A stretch of 32,857 bases of DNA from NCBI GenBank assembly GCA_002361935.1, contig DESD01000071.1, forward strand, positions 1 to 32,857. The letters are read 5' to 3'. A program made the position numbers and the translations under genes. The notes under the pieces are model-generated. The model worked only from the letters and a program-made list of their open reading frames with translations, was not told where the DNA came from and did no database searches. Each line of letters starts with the position of its first letter. The first letter of the stretch is position 1. The DNA comes from Ruminococcaceae bacterium UBA3323 (GTDB lineage: Bacteria; Bacillota; Clostridia; Oscillospirales; Acutalibacteraceae). Below, one piece after another: positions 1-8,803 of the stretch.

Positions 1-36
1 TACACACTTTATTTTACAGTCTCGATTAAGAATTTT

Positions 37-651
37 TTAAGCAACAATATTTTTTTCAGGCTCATAAAATATTGTTTTATTGTAATTTACGATAGGGCGT
101 ATTTCATCTTTTCCTATACATACATATATTGAACTGCCTGTATTTTTAAGATATTGTTTAACATCCTCTTCACTGTATTCTTTTGATACAAAATAGTACA
201 GTGTATTTTCACTGCATATGTCAGATGATACATTACACGGCACATACATATATTTTGACTCTTGGCAAAAATCTGTTATTCTTGCAAAAACATACTTATC
301 TGATGCCGTATCTCTCTTATCATATGCAATTTTAATTTTATATACATTAAATGTATTCAAATCAAATTTCATACTTTTTTCAGCTTCGGAAATTTCCTTG
401 GCACCCTCACGCATATCATAATGCACACAAATATCACCGACTGTCTGATTAAAAAACCTCTCCATCAATCCATATACATTCTCATTATTTGCATCGTCTG
501 GATTTTCAACAAGAGATACGGAGGAAATGTATATATCCACATTTTTTGGAAGATTTCTGACATATATATTTTTTCCTATAACTGCTGCAGTCGCTATTAC
601 TGCTATAGCAATCATAACAGAAGCAACTGCCATATATTTTTTCTTTTTCAT
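37..651 (-). CDS. Hypothetical membrane-anchored protein, 204 aa
   Basis: I do not recognise this protein. It starts with a lysine-rich run (MKKKK) followed by one hydrophobic segment at about residues 7-26. This fits an uncleaved signal anchor or an inner-membrane-tethered extracytoplasmic protein. The remaining ~175 residues are polar, with four or five cysteines (for example in DICVHYD, DFCQES and VPCNV) that could form disulfides outside the cell. The start is supported by an AAAGGA-type ribosome binding site about 9 nt upstream on the minus strand. It is the last gene of a minus-strand series and lies 158 nt beyond the 72-aa protein, so it may have its own promoter. No terminator is visible in the 36 nt after its stop. 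The reading frame is likely real; the function is unknown. Confidence 0.7.
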   Translation of the reverse strand: MKKKKYMAVASVMIAIAVIATAAVIGKNIYVRNLPKNVDIYISSVSLVENPDDANNENVYGLMERFFNQTVGDICVHYDMREGAKEISEAEKSMKFDLNTFNVYKIKIAYDKRDTASDKYVFARITDFCQESKYMYVPCNVSSDICSENTLYYFVSKEYSEEDVKQYLKNTGSSIYVCIGKDEIRPIVNYNKTIFYEPEKNIVA

Positions 652-809
652 AAATATATGTTCCTTTCTATTCGCTCCAAGAAAATAAAATACTTAATAC
701 ATATGTGTTCGTTCTATTGCGTGCTGACTGCCATACAATGTTGAATTTTTATTTGAAATCCTCTTTCGGCTGCAATCCATTGTGATAAGTCTGCCTTAAT
801 ATATCTCCG

Positions 810-1028
810 TTATTTATGAGAAAATTTCAGAAATAAAAAATAAATTCCTGTTATGATTAAGATAACAACAAGCCAAAATATAACTTCAAAAATAATCATT
901 GTCCATAACGGAAGAGCAGTAAATATATTTTTATAATCTATTATAGTATAAATAATATGACCGACAGCAAAAACAGAAATGCCGATAATAAAGATTTTCA
1001 AAGCCTTTAATATAAAAGACAATTTCAT
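810..1028 (-). CDS. Small two-span membrane protein, 72 aa
   Basis: This short, very hydrophobic protein has two predicted transmembrane segments, at about residues 8-28 and 42-66, joined by a short polar loop (DYKNIF). It ends in a basic tail (KFSHK). An AAGGAG ribosome binding site sits about 8 nt before the ATG, which supports it as a real small gene. It lies about 50 nt after the 156-aa membrane protein on the same strand and probably shares its transcript. No family is recognised. Confidence 0.65.
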   Translation of the reverse strand: MKLSFILKALKIFIIGISVFAVGHIIYTIIDYKNIFTALPLWTMIIFEVIFWLVVILIITGIYFLFLKFSHK

Positions 1029-1080
1029 ATATGTACTCCTTAATATTCTATTTTTACATTATCTGCTATATATGCATTTT

Positions 1081-1551
1081 TTACTTTTTTATATTCTCCC
1101 TGTCAATATGCTCAGCCAATTCCTTTTTGAATTCCGTTAAAACCTTTTTAGAGGTTAACCCGATATCAACGGTTGCAACGGTTTCATCCTTCGTGGTAAT
1201 GATAATCAGTGAATGTCTGTCTATAAAATTTTTTTTCAGGCTTGCCTTTGTATCCCGATAGGTTTCAACTTCGGCAATTTCACTGTAGGAAAAAACATTT
1301 TTATCGTCAATTCCCGTAAATTCCAATCTGTCCTCATAAAAAACAATGCCGTTTCCGATTGTTTCCTTGGTAACCAAAACAGCAACGATAATGGCAAGTG
1401 TTTCAATAACTCCGAAGAAAATGGTATAGAGATTCTGCACCTCTGTTATTTTTTTTACCGAGAAAACGGCAAAGCCGATAACAGCAATGTCAAGCAGTGC
1501 TATAACAATCAGTGTAATCGGTGAAATGATTCTTATGAATTTCTTTTTCAT
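1081..1551 (-). CDS. Hypothetical membrane protein with possible PH-like domain, 156 aa
   Basis: The protein has two hydrophobic segments near the N-terminus (about residues 9-31 and 42-61). A soluble C-terminal half follows, with the beta-strand pattern of bacterial PH-like domains: IVFYEDRLEFTG, then VFSYSEIAEVETYRD, then a strand-rich part and a final amphipathic helix (VLTEFKKELAEHI). The PH-like assignment is inference from this pattern, not from a recognised signature. Its ATG overlaps the stop of the upstream pseudouridine synthase gene as ATGA (1548-1551), which implies translational coupling. A good AAGGAG sequence lies about 11 nt upstream, inside that gene. Function unknown. Confidence 0.7.
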   Translation of the reverse strand: MKKKFIRIISPITLIVIALLDIAVIGFAVFSVKKITEVQNLYTIFFGVIETLAIIVAVLVTKETIGNGIVFYEDRLEFTGIDDKNVFSYSEIAEVETYRDTKASLKKNFIDRHSLIIITTKDETVATVDIGLTSKKVLTEFKKELAEHIDRENIKK

Positions 1552-2495
1552 GTGTATCTGTTCTCCTTAAAGTTGTGGATAAGCTCGCAGTTTTCAGCCT
1601 TAAACTCTTTGCCGTCCAGATAGCTTAAAATTCCGGCATTTTTCATATTGAAAACAAGCTTGTAGCTGTATAAAGCCTGCCTGTATCTTCCTTGCTCTTT
1701 TCCGTATTTTCCGTCATTTAAAAGCGGATGCCCGATATAGGCCAGATGCGCTCTTATCTGATGGGTTCTGCCTGTTTTCAAATCAATTTCAAGCAGGGAA
1801 TTTCCGTTCTGATAGTCAAGAACCCTGTATTTGGTAACTATTTTTTTTGCATTGCCGGTTTCTTTGTCCGAAACCGTTACTTTGTTTTTTCTTGTATCTT
1901 TTGAAAGAAAAGCCGTAAGCGTGTCACTTTCCTTATCCATTTTTCCGTGAACAACAGTAAGATAGCATTTTTCTATATCCCTGCTTTTAATTTTTTCATT
2001 CAGAATTCGCAGAGCCTCCGCATTTTTTGCTGCAATAACAATTCCGCCCGTATTTCGGTCTATTCTATTGGCAAGGGCGGGGGAAAAGGTGCTGCTGTCC
2101 TCAGGGGTCCATTCGCCTTTGTCATAAAGATAACGCTTTACCCTTGAAATCAGGGTGTCTACATATTCATTGCCGTCCGGGTGGCAGAGCAAACCAACCT
2201 TTTTATCAATCAAAAGGATATTCTCATCCTCGTAAAGGATATCAAGCTTTTTTGAAGCGTTCGTAAAATCGTAATGCTTAACCTTTTCTTCAAGCACATC
2301 GTCTTTAAGATACAATTCAATTATATCGCCCTCGTTTAAAACGGCTGCTGCATCTGTTCTTTTTCTATTAACTTTTATGTTCTTTTTTCTTATTTCCTTA
2401 AACATCAATGATTTGGGAAGCTTCGGAAAAGTTTTTAAAATAAATTTATCAACCCTTTGCCCCGAATCATTTTTAGATATGGTAAAACTTTTCAT
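1548..2495 (-). CDS. RluA-family pseudouridine synthase with S4 domain, 315 aa
   Basis: Enzymes of this family isomerise specific uridines to pseudouridine in rRNA or tRNA in the cytoplasm. The N-terminal ~75 residues look like an S4 RNA-binding domain (DSGQRVDKFILKTFPKLPKS, then VLNEGDIIELYL). The catalytic motif reads NRIDRNTGGIVIAAKN, with the catalytic Asp at about residue 146. The usual His before Arg is Asn here. A second family motif, TGRTHQIRAHLAYIGHPLLN, lies further on. The target uridine cannot be told from the sequence. I chose the ATG at 2495 (MKSFTISKNDSGQ) over an upstream TTG because family members start just before the S4 domain. No Shine-Dalgarno sequence precedes this ATG and a -10 box lies only 6 nt upstream, so the mRNA may be leaderless. 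It is first in a minus-strand series and its stop overlaps the next gene. Confidence 0.9.
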   Translation of the reverse strand: MKSFTISKNDSGQRVDKFILKTFPKLPKSLMFKEIRKKNIKVNRKRTDAAAVLNEGDIIELYLKDDVLEEKVKHYDFTNASKKLDILYEDENILLIDKKVGLLCHPDGNEYVDTLISRVKRYLYDKGEWTPEDSSTFSPALANRIDRNTGGIVIAAKNAEALRILNEKIKSRDIEKCYLTVVHGKMDKESDTLTAFLSKDTRKNKVTVSDKETGNAKKIVTKYRVLDYQNGNSLLEIDLKTGRTHQIRAHLAYIGHPLLNDGKYGKEQGRYRQALYSYKLVFNMKNAGILSYLDGKEFKAENCELIHNFKENRYT

Positions 2496-2501
2496 ATATG
2501 A

Positions 2502-2530
2502 ATTATATATTATAAATTGCAAAAAGTAAA
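2502..2530 (-). promoter_or_regulatory. Candidate promoter for the pseudouridine synthase gene
   Basis: Read on the minus strand, TTTACT (2525-2530) and TATAAT (2502-2507) are separated by 17 nt. The predicted transcription start falls at or next to the ATG at 2495. Another TATAAT lies at 2509-2514 and could be used instead, but its -35 is poor. The element overlaps the divergent uvrB promoter. Confidence 0.45.
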
Positions 2531-2545
2531 TATCTATGCTATACT
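2517..2545 (+). promoter_or_regulatory. Candidate sigma-A promoter for uvrB operon
   Basis: TTGCAA (2517-2522) is followed after exactly 17 nt by TATACT (2540-2545), with an extended -10 TG at 2537-2538. The predicted start near 2552 leaves a leader of about 30 nt containing the uvrB ribosome binding site AAAAAGGA (2563-2570). No Firmicute LexA box of the form GAAC-N4-GTTC is visible between 2496 and 2581. Confidence 0.6.
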
Positions 2546-2581
2546 AACTACGATTATGCGATAAAAAGGAATTTGTTTTGT

Positions 2582-4540
2582 ATGGATCATTTCAAGCTGG
2601 TAAGTGAATATAAGCCTACGGGGGATCAGCCGCAGGCTATAGAAGCCCTTGTAAACGGCATAAAAAGAGGGGACAGAGAGCAAACCCTGATGGGTGTAAC
2701 AGGCTCGGGAAAAACCTTTACAATGGCAAATATCATAGAAAAGGTTAACAAGCCAACGCTTGTGCTTGCACATAACAAAACGCTTGCAGCGCAGCTTTGC
2801 GCTGAGTTTAAGGAATTTTTCCCGGAAAATGCAGTTGAGTATTTTGTTTCTTATTATGACTATTATCAGCCGGAGGCATATGTGCCTACTACCGATACTT
2901 ATATAGAAAAGGACAGCGCAATCAATGAAGAGATAGATAAGCTTCGCCACAGTGCAACCGCTGCACTTTCCGAAAGACGGGATGTTATCATTGTTGCATC
3001 CGTTTCCTGTATCTATTCTATCGGCGATCCCATTGATTACCGCAATATGGTTATTTCTCTTCGTTCCGGTATGGAATACAGCAGAGATGATCTGATTTTA
3101 AAGCTTGTCTCCATTCAGTATGAAAGAAACGATATAAACTTTGTAAGAAATAAGTTCAGAGTCCGCGGCGATACGCTTGAGGTTTTTCCTGCCGGTTCAA
3201 GCGGAAGTGCAATAAGAGTGGAATTCTTCGGTGATGAAATAGACAGAATCTGCGAAATCAACCCTTTAACCGGTAAGGTGGAGGGCATACTTTCCCATAC
3301 CTGTATTTATCCCGCTTCCCACTATGTGGTGGGTCAGGAAAAAATGAAGGTTGCTTTGGACAAAATCTATAACGAAATGGCAGAGCGTGTTGCCTATTTT
3401 GAAAGCAGAGGAAAGCTTCTTGAGGCTCAGAGAATTAAGGAAAGAACCATGAATGATATTGAAATGCTTCAGGAAACAGGCTTCTGCAAGGGTATTGAAA
3501 ACTATTCGGCTGTTATGAGCAACAGAAAGCCGGGGGAGGCGCCGTTTACCCTGCTTGATTATTTTCCCGAAGACTTTCTTCTTTTCTGTGATGAAAGCCA
3601 CGTTATGCTGCCGCAGGTAAGGGGAATGTACGGCGGAGACCACAGCCGTAAGGCAAGCCTGATTGAGTACGGGTTCCGACTGCCGTCCGCCTTTGATAAC
3701 AGACCGCTTCAGTTTGACGAGTTTTATAAAAAGGTGAATCAGGTTGTGTTTACTTCTGCAACACCGGGCGAATTTGAAAAATCAAATTCAACGCAGATTG
3801 TAGAGCAGATTATCCGCCCCACAGGGCTTCTTGATCCGATTATCACAGTTAAGCCTACAGAGGATCAGATGGACGATTTGGTGTCTGAAATTAATTTAAG
3901 AGTTGAACGCAGGGAAAGAGTGCTTGTAACAACGCTTACAAAGGCTATGGCAGAGGATTTAACCGCTTACCTTGAGGGCTTTGATATTAAAGTACGCTAT
4001 ATGCATCACGATGTGGATACAATTGAAAGAATGGAAATTATCCGTGATCTGCGTCTTGGTGAATTTGATGTTCTGGTTGGCATCAATCTGCTTCGTGAGG
4101 GTCTTGATATTCCCGAGGTTTCGCTTGTGGCAATCATAGATGCAGATAAAGAGGGCTTTCTTCGTTCCGAAACCTCGCTTGTTCAGACAATCGGGCGTGC
4201 TGCAAGAAACGCAAACGGCGAGGTTATTATGTATGCAGACAGTGTAACGCCCTCGATGGAACGTGCCATAACGGAAACGCTGCGCCGCCGTAAAATTCAG
4301 GAGCAGTATAACAAAGAAAACGGCATTGTTCCGCAGACCATTAAAAAGGATGTTCGCCGGGTTCTTGAAATCACCTCTAAGGAAAAGCTTGACGGCAAGC
4401 GCAAAAAGCGTATGTCCAAGGGAGAAAAGGAAGCACTTATTAATCGCTTGACGAAAGAAATGAAGGAAGCTGCCAAAATGCTTGAATTTGAGCATGCGGC
4501 ATATTTAAGAGATAAAATCAATGAATTAAAATCGGAGTAA
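2582..4540 (+). CDS. uvrB: Excinuclease ABC subunit UvrB, 652 aa
   Basis: UvrB is the damage-verifying helicase-like subunit of nucleotide excision repair. It is loaded by UvrA and then recruits UvrC for incision. Visible features in order: the family start MDHFKLVSEYKPTGDQPQAI; Walker A GVTGSGKT at about residues 38-45; the beta-hairpin that clamps DNA, SYYDYYQPEAYVP, at about 90-102; the DESH box at about 337-340; helicase motifs VLVGINLLREGLDIPEVSLV and QTIGRAARN; and a C-terminal UVR motif (KMLEFEHAAYLRDKINEL) that contacts UvrC. The length is normal for the family. I chose ATG 2582, preceded by AAAAAGGA about 11 nt upstream, over an in-frame TTG at 2573. It is the first gene of a compact operon; its stop lies inside the ribosome binding site of the MATE gene. 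Confidence 0.98.
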   Translation: MDHFKLVSEYKPTGDQPQAIEALVNGIKRGDREQTLMGVTGSGKTFTMANIIEKVNKPTLVLAHNKTLAAQLCAEFKEFFPENAVEYFVSYYDYYQPEAYVPTTDTYIEKDSAINEEIDKLRHSATAALSERRDVIIVASVSCIYSIGDPIDYRNMVISLRSGMEYSRDDLILKLVSIQYERNDINFVRNKFRVRGDTLEVFPAGSSGSAIRVEFFGDEIDRICEINPLTGKVEGILSHTCIYPASHYVVGQEKMKVALDKIYNEMAERVAYFESRGKLLEAQRIKERTMNDIEMLQETGFCKGIENYSAVMSNRKPGEAPFTLLDYFPEDFLLFCDESHVMLPQVRGMYGGDHSRKASLIEYGFRLPSAFDNRPLQFDEFYKKVNQVVFTSATPGEFEKSNSTQIVEQIIRPTGLLDPIITVKPTEDQMDDLVSEINLRVERRERVLVTTLTKAMAEDLTAYLEGFDIKVRYMHHDVDTIERMEIIRDLRLGEFDVLVGINLLREGLDIPEVSLVAIIDADKEGFLRSETSLVQTIGRAARNANGEVIMYADSVTPSMERAITETLRRRKIQEQYNKENGIVPQTIKKDVRRVLEITSKEKLDGKRKKRMSKGEKEALINRLTKEMKEAAKMLEFEHAAYLRDKINELKSE

Positions 4541-4546
4541 GGAGAA

Positions 4547-5980
4547 ATGTTAGGATTATTTAAGGATAAAAGATTTTGGAAAAGTGCATTAACGCTTGCA
4601 ATTCCCGTTGCATTACAGAATATGCTTACAAGCTCGTTTACACTTGCAGATACGCTTCTTGTAAGCCAGCTTGGTGATGTTGCGCTTTCTTCAGTCGGAA
4701 TGGTAGGGCAGTGGGGCTGGCTTATGACGATGGTTATTTTCGGCTTCTGCTCGGGTACAACGGTTTTTGTTTCCCAGTTCTGGGGTGCGAATGACAAATC
4801 AAGAATTCACAGAACCTGCGGAATAGCGCTTGCCTCCGTGCTTGTTGTTTCGGGGATATTTACTGCTGTAAGCTTAGTAATACCACAGTATGTTTTAAGA
4901 ATGTTCAATTCAGACCCTGCAATTATTGCAGAGGGAAGCAAGTATTTAAGCGTTGTTGCATATTCCTATTTCGCTGTTGCAATTACAAATGTGCTGTCCA
5001 CAGTTCTTCGTTCTACGGAAGAGGTAAGGCTTCCGATGTATGTTTCGGGCTTTACAACCGTGCTGAATATTATTCTTGATTACTGTATGATTTTCGGCAA
5101 ATTCGGCTTTGCGGAAATGGGAATAAAGGGCGCTGCTCTGGCTACCTCTATTTCCGCATGGGCAGGTGTTGCCGTAATTCTTGCGGTTTCCGTTGTCCGC
5201 AAAACAATTATTATTGCGCCGTTCAGGGAAATATTCTGTTTTAGGAAGGCAGAGATTAAAGAATTTTATAAAAAAACAACGCCTGTAGTGTTCAATGAGG
5301 GCATGTGGGGTGCAGGAACCTTTACCTTCAATCTGATTTATGCCAATATGGGTTACGAATACTTTGCTTCCGTAACTATTTTAAGAAGCTTTGAAAATAT
5401 AGCATTTGTATTTTTTATCGGTCTTTGCAGTGCCTGCAGCGTTATGGTAGGAAAATCTATCGGTAAAGGCAGAATTGAGGAGGGTGTAACGGATTCTAAG
5501 CGCTTTGCTTTTCTGGTTCCGTCCCTTGCCGTGTTTGTGTCGGTAATCATTATTCTGCTGAGATATCAGCTTGTAGGTATTTTCAATATGGGAAATAATA
5601 TAAGCGATGTAACGCTTAAATCTGCTGTGATCATTATGACTATTTATGCCTGCGAGCTGCCTATAAGAATGATACCGTATATTCAGATTGTCGGAATTTT
5701 CCGCTCCGGAGGCGATACAGTAACAGGTGTTAAGTATGATTTGTGCTGCTTGTGGCTTATTTCGCTTCCGGCAACGCTTATTGCAGTTTATTTAATCAAG
5801 GTTCCGTTTGTTGTGGCATTTGGGGTTATGTATGTTTTTGAAGATTATTTCAAAACCTTTCTCTGTCTGCGTCATTATCGTTCGGGAAAATGGCTTAAGC
5901 CTGTTACGCAGGAGGGAAAGGAAGCTTTGGAAAGGTATAATACCGAGGCCGTTAATATAAAAGCAGGTGATGAAAAATGA
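4547..5980 (+). CDS. MATE family efflux transporter, 477 aa
   Basis: MATE proteins export drugs or metabolites from the cytoplasm using Na+ or H+ gradients. This one has about 12 hydrophobic segments in two similar halves. Family-typical stretches include PVALQNMLTSSFTLADTLLV near the N-terminus, VVAYSYFAVAITNVLSTVLRSTE at the end of the first half, and the later ELPIRMIPYIQIVGIFRSGGDT. The length matches the family. The substrate cannot be predicted. The start follows the uvrB stop by 6 nt with a strong AAGGAG (4539-4544), and the stop overlaps the uvrA start as ATGA (5977-5980), so it is translated within the repair operon. Its place between uvrB and uvrA is unusual, because those genes are often adjacent. 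Confidence 0.95.
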   Translation: MLGLFKDKRFWKSALTLAIPVALQNMLTSSFTLADTLLVSQLGDVALSSVGMVGQWGWLMTMVIFGFCSGTTVFVSQFWGANDKSRIHRTCGIALASVLVVSGIFTAVSLVIPQYVLRMFNSDPAIIAEGSKYLSVVAYSYFAVAITNVLSTVLRSTEEVRLPMYVSGFTTVLNIILDYCMIFGKFGFAEMGIKGAALATSISAWAGVAVILAVSVVRKTIIIAPFREIFCFRKAEIKEFYKKTTPVVFNEGMWGAGTFTFNLIYANMGYEYFASVTILRSFENIAFVFFIGLCSACSVMVGKSIGKGRIEEGVTDSKRFAFLVPSLAVFVSVIIILLRYQLVGIFNMGNNISDVTLKSAVIIMTIYACELPIRMIPYIQIVGIFRSGGDTVTGVKYDLCCLWLISLPATLIAVYLIKVPFVVAFGVMYVFEDYFKTFLCLRHYRSGKWLKPVTQEGKEALERYNTEAVNIKAGDEK

Positions 5981-8802
5981 TAAAGAATTTAGTGGTTAAA
6001 GGTGCAAGAGAGCACAATTTAAAAAATATAGATGTGGAAATCCCAAGAGACAGCCTTGTTGTTTTTACAGGGCTTTCAGGCTCGGGAAAATCAAGCCTTG
6101 CGTTTGACACGATTTATGCAGAGGGTCAAAGAAGATATGTGGAAAGTCTTTCTTCCTATGCAAGACAGTTTTTAGGTCAGATGGAAAAACCCGATGTTGA
6201 TTATATTGAAGGACTCAGCCCTGCTATTTCAATCGACCAGAAAACAACCTCCAAAAACCCACGTTCAACCGTTGGAACAGTAACCGAGATTTATGATTAT
6301 TTAAGGCTTCTTTATGCCCGCATAGGTATTCCGCATTGTCCGATATGCGGCAGAGAGATTGCTCAGCAGACGATAGACCAGATTGTAGACAGTATTCTTT
6401 CCTATCCCGAAAAAACAAAAATTCAGATTATGGCCCCTATTGTAAGGGGACGTAAGGGCGAATATGTAAAAGAACTTGATGATGCAAGAAGAAGCGGCTT
6501 TGTGCGTGTAAGAGTAGACGGCAGCATTTACGACTTGTCCGAAGAAATAAAAATGGAAAAAAACAAGAAGCATAACATTGAGGTTGTTGTTGACAGACTG
6601 GTTGTTTCCGAAAGCATCAGAAGCCGTTTGACAGACAGCATTGAAACCGCAACCCGTCTTTCAAAGGGCTTGGTGTTATGCGATGTTATAGACGGGGAAG
6701 AGGAACTGTTTTCACTGGATTACGCATGCCCCGAGCATGGTGTGTCCATAGAGGAAATGAGTCCGCGTATGTTTTCGTTCAATAACCCTTATGGTGCGTG
6801 CAAGCGCTGTTCGGGGCTTGGAACTTTTATGGAAATTGATGAGGAACTGATTATTCCGAACAGAAAGCTTTCCATAAATCAGGGTGCAATAAAAGCAAGC
6901 GGCTGGAATGTTGCAGACGGTTCTTCCATTGCAAGAATGTATTTTGAGGCATTGGCTGCCGAATATAATTTTTCTCTTGATATGCCTGTTGAAATGCTTC
7001 CCAAGGAAGCCATTGATGTTATTCTTCACGGAACAAAGGGCAAAAAAATAAAGATGAAGCGTGTAACCTCTTACGGCAGCGGCACCTATGTTAATGATTT
7101 TGAGGGCGTTGTCAATAATCTGAAGCGCAGATATGATGAAACAAGCTCTGAATGGTCAAGAGCGGAGATAGAAACTGTTATGGTTTCCGCTGTTTGCCCT
7201 GATTGTAAGGGTGCAAGATTATCTCCAATCAGCCTTTCGGTAACTGTAGGCGGTAAAAATATTTATGAATTCTGCCAGATGTCCATTTCAGAAGAACTTG
7301 CCTTTATTGATAATCTTGAATTAACCGAAAAGGAACAGATGATCGGAAGGCTGATTATAAGAGAAATCAAGGAAAGGCTTAATTTCCTTAATGCAGTGGG
7401 TCTTGATTATCTTTCTCTTTCGCGTGAAGCTGCTACACTTTCAGGCGGTGAGGCACAGCGTATCCGTCTTGCAACACAGATTGGTTCGTCATTAACAGGT
7501 GTTCTGTATATCCTTGATGAGCCGTCAATCGGGCTTCATCAAAGGGATAATGAAAAATTGCTGGGAACCCTAAGACATCTTCGTGATTTGGGGAATACGC
7601 TTATTGTTGTAGAGCATGACGAGGATACAATGCGAGCCGCTGACTACGTGGTTGATATCGGTCCGGGTGCAGGTGTTCACGGCGGTGAACTGATTGCAGC
7701 AGGCTCCGTTGATGATATTATAAATTGTGAAAATTCAATAACAGGTCAGTATCTAAGCGGTAAAAAGCAGATTCCCGTTCCGGAAAAAAGAAGAAAGGGC
7801 AACGGCCATAAACTGGTTGTTATGGGTGCGAAAGAAAACAATCTTAAAAATATCAATGTTGAAATTCCTCTTGGTCAGTTTGTAGCTGTTACGGGTGTTT
7901 CCGGCTCGGGAAAATCAAGCCTTGTCAATGAAATTATTTATAAGCACCTTGCAAATGAGCTGAACAAGGCAAAAAAACGCCCCGGTGAATTCAAAATAAT
8001 TAAGGGTACGGAATTCCTTGATAAGGTTATTGATATAGATCAATCTCCTATCGGAAGAACACCTCGTTCGAATCCTGCAACATATACAGGTGTTTTTAAT
8101 GATATACGTGATTTATTTGCCGAAACACCCGATGCAAAAATCAGGGGCTATAAATCCAACCGCTTTTCCTTTAATGTTAAGGGCGGAAGATGTGAAGCCT
8201 GTCAGGGCGATGGCATTGTTAAAATAGAAATGCATTTTCTTGCCGATATATATGTGCCGTGTGATGTCTGCGGCGGGCAACGGTATAACCGTGAAACGCT
8301 TGAGGTTAAATTCAAAGGAAAAAATATATATGAAGTGTTGGAAATGACTGTTGATGAAGGACTTGAATTTTTCAAGCAGCAGCCAAAGATTTACCGCAAG
8401 CTTAAAACGCTTTCGGATGTTGGACTCGGCTATATCAAAATCGGTCAGCCGGCAACAACGCTTTCGGGTGGTGAAGCACAGCGTGTAAAGCTTGCCACGG
8501 AACTGATGAAGCGTTCAACAGGCAAAACCATATATATTCTTGACGAGCCTACAACGGGGCTTCACACAGCCGATGTGCACAGGCTTGTTAATGTGCTTAA
8601 TGCTCTTACTGATAAAGGAAATACAATTCTTGTTATTGAGCATAATCTTGATGTTATTAAAACGGCGGATTATATTATAGATTTAGGTCCCGAAGGCGGA
8701 AAAGGCGGCGGAACGGTTATTGCCAAGGGCACACCTGAGGAAGTTGCCAAGTCAAAGAAATCATATACTGCAAAATATCTGAAACCATTGCTGGATAAAT
8801 AA
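5977..8802 (+). CDS. uvrA: Excinuclease ABC subunit UvrA, 941 aa
   Basis: UvrA is the dimeric ABC-type ATPase that finds bulky DNA lesions and delivers UvrB. Two nucleotide-binding modules are visible: Walker A GLSGSGKSS at about residues 32-40 with signature LSGGEAQRI near 488, and Walker A GVSGSGKSS at about 640-648 with signature LSGGEAQRV near 829. Zinc-binding cysteines appear in CPICG, CKRC, CPDC and the C-terminal finger CEAC...CDVC starting near 739. The UvrB-interaction region lies between about residues 120 and 250. The length is typical. The start overlaps the MATE stop by 4 nt (translational coupling), and hydE starts 1 nt after its stop. Confidence 0.98.
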   Translation: MIKNLVVKGAREHNLKNIDVEIPRDSLVVFTGLSGSGKSSLAFDTIYAEGQRRYVESLSSYARQFLGQMEKPDVDYIEGLSPAISIDQKTTSKNPRSTVGTVTEIYDYLRLLYARIGIPHCPICGREIAQQTIDQIVDSILSYPEKTKIQIMAPIVRGRKGEYVKELDDARRSGFVRVRVDGSIYDLSEEIKMEKNKKHNIEVVVDRLVVSESIRSRLTDSIETATRLSKGLVLCDVIDGEEELFSLDYACPEHGVSIEEMSPRMFSFNNPYGACKRCSGLGTFMEIDEELIIPNRKLSINQGAIKASGWNVADGSSIARMYFEALAAEYNFSLDMPVEMLPKEAIDVILHGTKGKKIKMKRVTSYGSGTYVNDFEGVVNNLKRRYDETSSEWSRAEIETVMVSAVCPDCKGARLSPISLSVTVGGKNIYEFCQMSISEELAFIDNLELTEKEQMIGRLIIREIKERLNFLNAVGLDYLSLSREAATLSGGEAQRIRLATQIGSSLTGVLYILDEPSIGLHQRDNEKLLGTLRHLRDLGNTLIVVEHDEDTMRAADYVVDIGPGAGVHGGELIAAGSVDDIINCENSITGQYLSGKKQIPVPEKRRKGNGHKLVVMGAKENNLKNINVEIPLGQFVAVTGVSGSGKSSLVNEIIYKHLANELNKAKKRPGEFKIIKGTEFLDKVIDIDQSPIGRTPRSNPATYTGVFNDIRDLFAETPDAKIRGYKSNRFSFNVKGGRCEACQGDGIVKIEMHFLADIYVPCDVCGGQRYNRETLEVKFKGKNIYEVLEMTVDEGLEFFKQQPKIYRKLKTLSDVGLGYIKIGQPATTLSGGEAQRVKLATELMKRSTGKTIYILDEPTTGLHTADVHRLVNVLNALTDKGNTILVIEHNLDVIKTADYIIDLGPEGGKGGGTVIAKGTPEEVAKSKKSYTAKYLKPLLDK

Positions 8803-8803
8803 T

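Noticed and set aside
218..1524. Plus-strand open frames opposite the small membrane proteins
   Set aside because: The minus-strand frames have ribosome binding sites, membrane segments and an ATGA overlap; the plus-strand ones have none of these.
2523..2581. Upstream TTG starts for the pseudouridine synthase (2522) and uvrB (2573)
   Set aside because: Both add residues not seen in their families. The ATGs at 2495 and 2582 sit at the normal family starts, and for uvrB the ribosome binding site is spaced correctly for 2582.
3266..4797. Minus-strand open frames inside uvrB and the start of the MATE gene
   Set aside because: They lie opposite strongly conserved coding sequence, lack ribosome binding sites and encode low-complexity products, so they are shadows.
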